From the NCBI GenBank assembly GCA_007124575.1, contig SLEW01000071.1, positions 1-10,798 of the forward strand: 10,798 bases of DNA. Direction: 5' to 3'. This document shows positions 1-5,433 of the stretch, piece by piece. How positions within the stretch are numbered: position 1 is the stretch's first letter; the number at the start of each line of letters is the position of its first letter. Below the pieces are notes generated by a model, which saw nothing but the letters and a program-made list of their open reading frames with translations, did no database searches and had not been told where the DNA came from. Source of the DNA: Bacteroidales bacterium (GTDB lineage Bacteria > Bacteroidota > Bacteroidia > Bacteroidales > UBA7960). A program made the translations under genes and the position numbers.

Positions 1-458
1 ACTATATCGATGAGTTTGGTGGTGATATTACGGGCATTGACCCTGGTGCAGGCATCATGGCAGCTACTGAAGAAGCAATCGAAGAGTATGATCTCGACTA
101 CAACCTGCTTTCGGGTTCAGATGCTGCCATGACAGCAGCATTGGAACGCGCCATTGACAGGGAAGAGTGGATCATCGTAACCGGATGGACCCCCCACTGG
201 AAGTTTGCTTCCTATGATTTGAAATATCTGGAGGATCCACAGCTGGTTTATGGTGACGCCGAGCATATTGCCACCATCGTGACCCCTGACCTGCAGGAGA
301 GACATCCTGACGTATATCATCTTCTCGATAACTTTTACTGGACACCCGAACAGATTGGTGTGGTAATGGGCTACATCGAAGAAGGTATGGATCCTATGGA
401 TGCTGCCAGAACCTGGATTGCTGACAACCGCCAGGTGGTCAACAACTGGTTGCCCTAA
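1..458 (+). CDS. proX: Glycine betaine ABC transporter substrate-binding protein (C-terminal part)
   Basis: Only the last 151 residues are present; the reading frame is open from base 3 and the 5' end lies outside the window, so the ATG at 57 is internal. The product would be the periplasmic or lipid-anchored receptor that delivers glycine betaine or related osmolytes to the ProVW-type importer encoded just downstream. The visible part carries the OpuAC-family motif GIDPGAGIM at its start and GWTPHWKFASYDLKYLEDP further on; in this family the tryptophans of such motifs belong to the aromatic cage around the quaternary ammonium group. It ends NNWLP followed by TAA. Family assignment is firm, but the exact substrate (betaine, proline betaine, choline, carnitine) cannot be told from this fragment. 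The receptor gene precedes the ATPase gene, the reverse of the enterobacterial proVWX order. Confidence 0.93.
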   Translation, partial: YIDEFGGDITGIDPGAGIMAATEEAIEEYDLDYNLLSGSDAAMTAALERAIDREEWIIVTGWTPHWKFASYDLKYLEDPQLVYGDAEHIATIVTPDLQERHPDVYHLLDNFYWTPEQIGVVMGYIEEGMDPMDAARTWIADNRQVVNNWLP

Positions 459-507
459 TACGATTCCTGACATGCCTGCAGGGAAATAATATGATGTAAA
501 TATCAGT

Positions 508-577
508 GCTTGATAAAAGGCATAGTTTAAAGCAGCCATTGGCTGGGCCTTTTATCAGGCACTCTTTATTCTGTTTT
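508..577 (+). terminator. Intercistronic stem-loop with U-rich tail, possible attenuator
   Basis: Bases 508-521 (GCTTGATAAAAGGC) pair with 547-560 (GCCTTTTATCAGGC) to form a 14-bp stem with a single G-U wobble. The loop contains a second small hairpin, CAGCC (533-537) against GGCTG (541-545). The right arm is followed by a T-rich run (563-577) that leads directly to the ATPase start at 580. It lies inside what should be one operon, so I infer partial termination or 3'-end protection of the binding-protein message, giving more receptor than ATPase and permease. The stem is seen directly; the function is inferred. Confidence 0.5.
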
Positions 578-579
578 AT

Positions 580-1854
580 ATGAAAGAAAAAATTGTTGTA
601 AAAAATCTCAGCAAGATATTCGGACGTCAGCCTTCCAAAGCCCTGGACGCCTTGGCCAAGGGTAAAAGCAAGACAGAGATTCTGAAAGAACTAAAACATG
701 TGGTTGGGGTGCAGGATGTATCCTTTACTGTATATGAGCGTGAGATCTTTGTGCTGATGGGGCTTTCAGGAAGCGGGAAGTCTACGTTGGAAAGACTTTT
801 GAACCGTTTGCATGAACCCACTGGCGGTGAGATAATCATTGATGGTACGGATATCACCAAGTTGAACCATAAGGAGCTGCGTGAATTCAGGCAGAAAAAT
901 TTCTGTGGCATGGTATTCCAGAATTTTGCCATCCTGCCGCACCGTACGGTGTTGGAGAATGTGGAGTTCGGACTCGAATTACAGGGAATCGATAAAGAAA
1001 CCAGGCGTGAGAGAGCCATGAAAATGATCAAACAGGTTGGCCTGGATGGCAATGAGAACAGCTTGCCTGCCGAACTTTCAGGTGGGATGCAGCAACGCGT
1101 GGGATTGGCAAGAGGCCTTGCCGTTGATGCAAATATTATGTTGATGGATGAGGCTTTTAGTGCGCTGGACCCCCTCATCAGAAGACAAATGCAGGATGAG
1201 TTGCTCGAACTGCAGAATAAAATGCAGAAGACCATTGTTTTTGTGACTCACGACCTGGATGAAGCCTTCCGCCTTGGTGACCGCATTGCCATCATGAAGG
1301 ATGGCCGTATTGAGCAGATAGGAACGGCTGAAGAGATCATCTCCAAACCGGCCAGCGATTATGTACGTGCTTTCGTGGAGGACATGAACCGTGCCGCGGT
1401 GCTCACTGCCGGTTCTATCATGGAGCCTGTCCGTGAACGGGCTTTCCCCGGAGACGGGCCGCGTACCATCCTCAGAAAAATCCGTAAAAATAACCTTACA
1501 GGGATTATCATGACGGATACCAGGCGCGAACTGAAAGGTTATGTGAGAGCTCAGGAGCTTGTGGACTATCTCAACAAGCACAAGGACCAGGAAAAGGTGC
1601 CTTTTGATGAAAAGCTGTTGCACGAACCGACAACTGTAGACAAGGATATGCCCCTGAATGAGGTGATCAATGTCTATAATGACAACGAGTTTGGTCCATT
1701 GGTAGTCATTGACCAGGACAAGCGGGTAGAGGGCGTGATTGTAAAAGGAGCTATTATATCTGCCTTATCGGATGATGATGAGCAGCTAACTGAATCACCT
1801 CTCCCTGAGCCTGATGCAGCGGAGTCGCAGGATCAACCAGAAGAACAAAAATAG
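580..1854 (+). CDS. proV: Glycine betaine/proline betaine ABC transporter ATP-binding protein with tandem CBS domains
   Basis: This is the cytoplasmic ATPase that powers osmoprotectant import (ProV/OpuAA type, 424 aa, normal family length). Walker A GLSGSGKST lies at residues 61-69, the ABC signature LSGGMQQRVGLAR near 166, Walker B IMLMDEAF near 186 followed by SALD, and the switch histidine in VTHDLDEA near 224. The N-terminal extension of about 40 residues before Walker A is typical of ProV. Residues of roughly 275-396 form two CBS modules, which in Lactococcus OpuA act as the ionic-strength sensor and in other OpuA proteins bind cyclic di-AMP. The last 28 residues are strongly acidic (11 Asp/Glu, one Lys). 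The gene lies 121 bp after the binding-protein gene, beyond a stem-loop, and 21 bp before the permease gene. The ATG at 580 fits the family N-terminus; no clear Shine-Dalgarno is visible. Confidence 0.96.
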   Translation: MKEKIVVKNLSKIFGRQPSKALDALAKGKSKTEILKELKHVVGVQDVSFTVYEREIFVLMGLSGSGKSTLERLLNRLHEPTGGEIIIDGTDITKLNHKELREFRQKNFCGMVFQNFAILPHRTVLENVEFGLELQGIDKETRRERAMKMIKQVGLDGNENSLPAELSGGMQQRVGLARGLAVDANIMLMDEAFSALDPLIRRQMQDELLELQNKMQKTIVFVTHDLDEAFRLGDRIAIMKDGRIEQIGTAEEIISKPASDYVRAFVEDMNRAAVLTAGSIMEPVRERAFPGDGPRTILRKIRKNNLTGIIMTDTRRELKGYVRAQELVDYLNKHKDQEKVPFDEKLLHEPTTVDKDMPLNEVINVYNDNEFGPLVVIDQDKRVEGVIVKGAIISALSDDDEQLTESPLPEPDAAESQDQPEEQK

Positions 1855-1875
1855 TCAAAACAAAAACCTAGATAC

Positions 1876-2712
1876 ATGTTTCCATTTCGAATACCAATAA
1901 AAGACTGGATATCGGCAGCTGTTGATTATCTGGTAAGCGAGTTTGGTGTAGTATTTGACGGATTCAGTAATTTCGTCTATTTTATTGTAAATAATTTGAA
2001 GGATGGGATGCTTTTCCTTCATCCGCTGATACTGATCGCCATCATCGCTTTTCTGGCATGGCGTCTGGCAGGCTGGCAGATCGCGCTTTTTTCGATTATC
2101 GGCTTGCTGCTTACGGAAAATATAGGATTATGGGTGCCTTTTGTGGAGACCCTTGCGCTGGTGCTTACCGCTGAGATACTTGTCATGGTGGTAGGGTTAC
2201 CCCTGGGCATCTATTCTGCCCGCAGCGACAAGGCGAACGCCATCATACGGCCCATTCTTGACTTCATGCAGACCATGCCCGCTTTTGTCTACCTTATCCC
2301 GGCGGTGATGTTTTTCGGTCTGGGTCTGGTTCCGGGTGTTGTGGCCACCTTTGTGTTTGCTTTGCCGCCACTGATACGCCTTACGAATCTGGGTATCCGC
2401 CAGGTTCCCAAGGAGCTTGTGGAGGCCGCAGATGCCTTTGGTGCCACAAACATGCAAAAGTTGCTTAAAGTGCAGATCCCGGTGGCTAAGCCCACGATTA
2501 TGGCGGGTGTGAACCAGTCTATCATGCTTGGACTTTCCATGGTGGTTATTGCTGCTATGATTGGTGCCGGTGGTGTGGGTACCAACGTGCTTCGCGGGAT
2601 TCAGCGACTGCAGGTAGGTGAAGGCTTTGAAGCCGGCCTTGCAGTGGTTATCCTGGCCATTATCCTCGACCGTATGACGGCAGGGTTTGGTCAGCGTAAG
2701 AAAACAGCTTAG
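1876..2712 (+). CDS. proW: Glycine betaine/proline betaine ABC transporter permease
   Basis: Inner-membrane channel subunit of the betaine importer (ProW/OpuAB type, 278 aa). It begins with the family-typical amphipathic segment FRIPIKDWISAAVDYL, followed by several hydrophobic spans (about residues 45-75, 82-110, 130-165, 205-235, 250-268). The cytoplasmic EAA coupling loop is clear around residue 180 (ELVEAADAFGATNMQKLLKV), followed by IPVAKPTIMAGV and GLSMVVIAAMIGAGGVG, all hallmarks of binding-protein-dependent permeases of this branch. It is shorter than E. coli ProW because it lacks the long N-terminal extension, as in OpuAB proteins. It lies 21 bp after the ATPase gene and is followed by a strong terminator, so it is the last gene of the operon. 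Confidence 0.96.
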   Translation: MFPFRIPIKDWISAAVDYLVSEFGVVFDGFSNFVYFIVNNLKDGMLFLHPLILIAIIAFLAWRLAGWQIALFSIIGLLLTENIGLWVPFVETLALVLTAEILVMVVGLPLGIYSARSDKANAIIRPILDFMQTMPAFVYLIPAVMFFGLGLVPGVVATFVFALPPLIRLTNLGIRQVPKELVEAADAFGATNMQKLLKVQIPVAKPTIMAGVNQSIMLGLSMVVIAAMIGAGGVGTNVLRGIQRLQVGEGFEAGLAVVILAIILDRMTAGFGQRKKTA

Positions 2713-2727
2713 ATAATAACCGTTGTT

Positions 2728-2765
2728 TGACCCGGATTGGTCACTTACCTGACCCGGGTTGGTCA
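2728..2765 (+). repeat. Direct repeat of a 16-bp terminator arm
   Basis: The 16-mer TGACCCGGATTGGTCA (2728-2743) recurs 22 bp later as TGACCCGGGTTGGTCA (2750-2765), with one mismatch. Each copy also has its own TGACC/GGTCA inverted ends, and the second copy contains the palindrome ACCCGGGT. Both copies can pair with the single downstream arm of the terminator at 2779-2793. Confidence 0.75.
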
Positions 2766-2798
2766 TTGCTATGTGTTCGTGACTGATCCGGGTTTTTT
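2730..2798 (+). terminator. Rho-independent terminator of the betaine transporter operon
   Basis: Bases 2730-2744 (ACCCGGATTGGTCAC) pair with 2779-2793 (GTGACTGATCCGGGT) over 15 bp with two G-U wobbles, immediately followed by six T residues (2793-2798). A shorter-loop alternative uses the repeat copy at 2752-2765 as the left arm. The T-run overlaps the stop codon of the convergent symporter gene. Read on the minus strand the hairpin has no T-run after it, so it should work mainly for the plus-strand operon. Confidence 0.8.
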
Positions 2799-4155
2799 AA
2801 CGGGCCTTTTTTGTGGGGTTGCGACGGGTCCATCCGCTGAAGAAGGAGATCAATCCGAATACAAGCATTATGGCTGCTGATGCCCAGATCGACCACCACA
2901 CGCCCAGCCCGATGACGATAAATGGTGCGGTGGCGGTAATAAAGCCACCTCCGAAAAAAGGTTCGTAAAGCATTTGTTTGAAGCCAAAAGCCTGGGCCGT
3001 GTCGGTCTTATAATATGGGTCCACGAGCCTGAGCAGGAGAAGCCCCATGGCTGTTACGCCGCTTTGCATGCCGTATTCGGTAACACCTCGTTCAAGCCAG
3101 TTGTAGGGGAACATTCTTGGCGCCAGCACAATAAGGGCGAAGAAGAGCCAGGCGATTCCCACGGCCATCAGTATCAGGAAGGGCCAAAGATTCTCAATAA
3201 AGAGATCGAGTCTGATGGAGGCGATGGCAGCCACTACCAGTACATCCAAAGAAAAACCCAATATTCGTTCAAAGGTGAGCCTGTCGTAGTACTGGCTCAC
3301 CTTTAATGGTACAGACAGCACCTGTACTATCATTCCACCCACCATCGCCAGCGGAAACAGCGGAAAGCCAGCCAGCATGGGATGTAGCTGCCGGATGCCC
3401 GCAAGCAAAACCCATCCCACCAGGATGGCCAATCCCACAATGGCAAAATGGAATGCAAGCGGCTCGATAGATTCAGAGGCCACAGTAGCCCGGGAGGACG
3501 TAAAACGGTCTTTCTCAGGTATCAGACCCACTTTCTTATAATGGGGAATGCCTTTTTCCTTGCTCAGATTTACACAGTAGCCTCTGCGTATGGCTATGTT
3601 TATATAAAACACACCACCTACCACGGCAGTAATGATCCCGACGGTAGCTGACATTTGGGCGAGGGCCGATCCTGCCGGAAATCCCAGCTCGGTAAACACC
3701 TGTTGCATGCCTGCTGCCGTACCATGCCCTCCGGCAAAACCAATTTCTAAAATGGTGCCAAAGATAGGTGGCACATCAAAAAGGGGCATTAACACCAATA
3801 CCGTGACCAGCATGGCCACCAGGTATTGACCGCTTCCCACCATCATCCCGAAACAAAGCTGACTGCCGCCCTGTGTCCACATGGTTCTGACCCCGGGTAT
3901 GATTACTCCCAGAAACAAGGTGGCAAAAACGATGCTGATGAGAATCCCCGGAATCTGTGTCCAGGTATCATATAAAAAATCAGGCAGCACATTCAAAAGA
4001 TAAGGGCCGAAAAGAAGGGCCACAAATCCTCCCAGGATCGAGGCCGGCAGGAATATGCGCTGAAACAAGGCCACTTTCGCCCGCAGTACCTTTCCCATCA
4101 ATAAAAAGAGCAATAAAATACACAAACTGAAAAATACACCCGTAAGTCCTTCCAT
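2797..4155 (-). CDS. gltS: ESS-family sodium:glutamate symporter-like protein
   Basis: Polytopic inner-membrane transporter with about ten or more hydrophobic spans over 452 aa, resembling the ESS (glutamate:Na+ symporter, GltS) family. The best evidence is the conserved GGHGTAAGM motif at residues 142-150, a re-entrant-loop signature in GltS. The second-half counterpart reads YGMQSGVTAMG at about 361-371 instead of the E. coli-type GFGLGATPTA, so substrate preference may differ from glutamate. I chose ATG at 4155 (product begins MEGLTGVFF), which matches the usual short N-terminus; an upstream in-frame TTG at 4188 would add 11 residues but has no well-placed ribosome binding site. The gene is divergent from the outer-membrane protein gene at 4279 and converges on the betaine operon. 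Confidence 0.85.
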   Translation of the reverse strand: MEGLTGVFFSLCILLLFLLMGKVLRAKVALFQRIFLPASILGGFVALLFGPYLLNVLPDFLYDTWTQIPGILISIVFATLFLGVIIPGVRTMWTQGGSQLCFGMMVGSGQYLVAMLVTVLVLMPLFDVPPIFGTILEIGFAGGHGTAAGMQQVFTELGFPAGSALAQMSATVGIITAVVGGVFYINIAIRRGYCVNLSKEKGIPHYKKVGLIPEKDRFTSSRATVASESIEPLAFHFAIVGLAILVGWVLLAGIRQLHPMLAGFPLFPLAMVGGMIVQVLSVPLKVSQYYDRLTFERILGFSLDVLVVAAIASIRLDLFIENLWPFLILMAVGIAWLFFALIVLAPRMFPYNWLERGVTEYGMQSGVTAMGLLLLRLVDPYYKTDTAQAFGFKQMLYEPFFGGGFITATAPFIVIGLGVWWSIWASAAIMLVFGLISFFSGWTRRNPTKKAR

Positions 4156-4203
4156 AAGTACCGTTTTTATCACAGCAAAGAAAAACAATTCTTCCGAAAC
4201 ACC

Positions 4204-4232
4204 CTAAACTAAAAAAATACAGAAAGATTAAA
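4204..4232 (-). promoter_or_regulatory. Weak candidate promoter for the symporter gene
   Basis: Reading the minus strand, TTTA (4232-4229) is followed after 17 nt by TAGTTTAG (4211-4204), a 7-of-8 match to the Bacteroidota -7 box TAnnTTTG with a partial -33 box. Transcription would begin near 4198, about 43 nt before the ATG at 4155. AT-rich spacers produce such matches by chance, so confidence is low. Confidence 0.22.
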
Positions 4233-4278
4233 CTATCCGTATGTGCTGGCATCTAAATAATGCACTAACATAAGCAAT

Positions 4279-5424
4279 ATGCCGATGAATATTTCTATTC
4301 CAGTAGCCAAAAAATATTTTTTTCTATTTTATCTGCTGACGTGTTTTTCCCTGCTGGAAGTTTCAGGGCAGGAAGCCGGGGAGCGTGACGGGGACAATCC
4401 GGAATTTCACATCGAATTGGGTGCAGAAACATTTTATGGCTTCGACCAGGGGGCTGGTAGTGGCCTTGGAGGCCTCGCAGCGATTATGATCGACATGGAA
4501 GGACCGATACATGAGCGTGTGTCTGTTTTCAGTGCGTTTCATTTTGATTCTTCGGTGTGGCATGATTTTATGAATAAGGTTGAGGGTGACCGGCAGGATC
4601 TGGCTTTTGGCTATGATGTTGAGCTTGAAGTAGAAGAGTTTTTTATCACCTGGGAAGCCATACCGGGTGCTCTGGATATTACAGCTGGGCGGATGTTTTC
4701 CGTGCTAAGCTATGCTAACCAGTTGCACCTGGCAGATTTTCAGTTTAACATGAAGCCACGTATATTTACAGATTACTGGGGTGATAATCATGGGTTTGCG
4801 TTAGATGGCTTATCTGCCAAGTTGTACTACCAGCATGGGCGCCTGGATGCTTCACTTATCACGGAGGCTGCCAAGAATGGTTATGAGAGTGAGAGTTTAT
4901 CTGCTACAGGCGTACTGGATGCTGCCATTAACCTGAATGGTCTGAACCTGGGTCTGCGTGGGTTTGGATATATGGATCACCAGCATGATGATCATCCGTT
5001 TTTATATCGTTTCTCACATTTCGGAGATGTTGATTATGCCTTTAAGGAGGGCTTGCAGCTTAACGCGTATGGTGGGGGAGTCAATGCGCTTTGGGATACT
5101 TCCCCTTTTTTTAACTCCGTTTTTTTACAGGCAGAGGGAGTGCAACGGGCGTTTGGCGATGACACTTATGCTGGCGGCTATGCTTTTGTTATCTTTTCGC
5201 ATTCAGAAAGGCTGGAAACCAGCTTCATGTATCAGCAACTGGAGGTGCCGGCCTGGGATAACACAACTATTCTCAGGGATACGGAAAAAGCTTATATCGC
5301 CGGTCTGTCCTTTTTCCCCTGGTATAACCATCGAATTCGCCTGGAATATCATGCATACGACAACAGCATGTTCTATGATAACATGCTGTTGCTGAAGTAT
5401 ACGTTTTTTACTGATCTTATGTGA
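4279..5424 (+). CDS. Putative outer-membrane beta-barrel (porin-like) protein
   Basis: The 381-residue product starts with a signal peptide (hydrophobic FFLFYLLTCFSLLEV after KK, likely cut after VSGQ near residue 31). The mature part alternates polar and aromatic residues in short strands (FHIELGAETFYGF, RVSVFSAFHF, LNLGLRGFGYM, RIRLEYHAY) and ends in LLLKYTFFTDLM, typical of beta-barrels. The central region AGRMFSVLSYANQLH...GDNHGFALDG recalls, from memory, a porin-like family linked to zinc-regulated outer-membrane proteins of other Gram-negatives. A MDHQHDDHP cluster at residues 232-240 could bind metal. I cannot assign a substrate. ATG 4279 is chosen; ATG 4285 is an equally good start. 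The gene diverges from the symporter and ends 3 bp before the convergent protease gene. Confidence 0.62.
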   Translation: MPMNISIPVAKKYFFLFYLLTCFSLLEVSGQEAGERDGDNPEFHIELGAETFYGFDQGAGSGLGGLAAIMIDMEGPIHERVSVFSAFHFDSSVWHDFMNKVEGDRQDLAFGYDVELEVEEFFITWEAIPGALDITAGRMFSVLSYANQLHLADFQFNMKPRIFTDYWGDNHGFALDGLSAKLYYQHGRLDASLITEAAKNGYESESLSATGVLDAAINLNGLNLGLRGFGYMDHQHDDHPFLYRFSHFGDVDYAFKEGLQLNAYGGGVNALWDTSPFFNSVFLQAEGVQRAFGDDTYAGGYAFVIFSHSERLETSFMYQQLEVPAWDNTTILRDTEKAYIAGLSFFPWYNHRIRLEYHAYDNSMFYDNMLLLKYTFFTDLM

Positions 5425-5433
5425 TGATCAGTA
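5409..5433. terminator. Hairpin at the convergent gene junction
   Basis: TACTGATC (5409-5416) is the exact reverse complement of GATCAGTA (5426-5433), giving an 8-bp stem with a 9-nt loop that contains the stop codon of the barrel gene and borders that of the protease gene. A T-run on the plus strand appears only at 5442-5447, not directly after the stem, so this is a weak terminator candidate. It may slow or end transcription in both directions between the convergent genes. Confidence 0.3.

Noticed and set aside
117..539. Minus-strand open frame opposite the betaine-binding protein gene
   Set aside because: It is antisense to a clearly conserved gene, its product shows no domain, and it runs through the stem-loop spacer; a shadow frame.
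627..1235. Long minus-strand frame of 202 codons inside proV
   Set aside because: Antisense to an unambiguous ABC ATPase; composition rich in Ser/Cys/Leu as expected from reverse reading.
2197..2766. Minus-strand frame of 189 codons over proW
   Set aside because: Antisense to a conserved permease and crosses the terminator; His/Asn/Thr-rich product with no family signs.
4156..4188. Upstream TTG start of the symporter
   Set aside because: It would add only 11 residues; GGAAG is too close (2 nt) to serve as its ribosome binding site, and the ATG at 4155 matches the usual family start.
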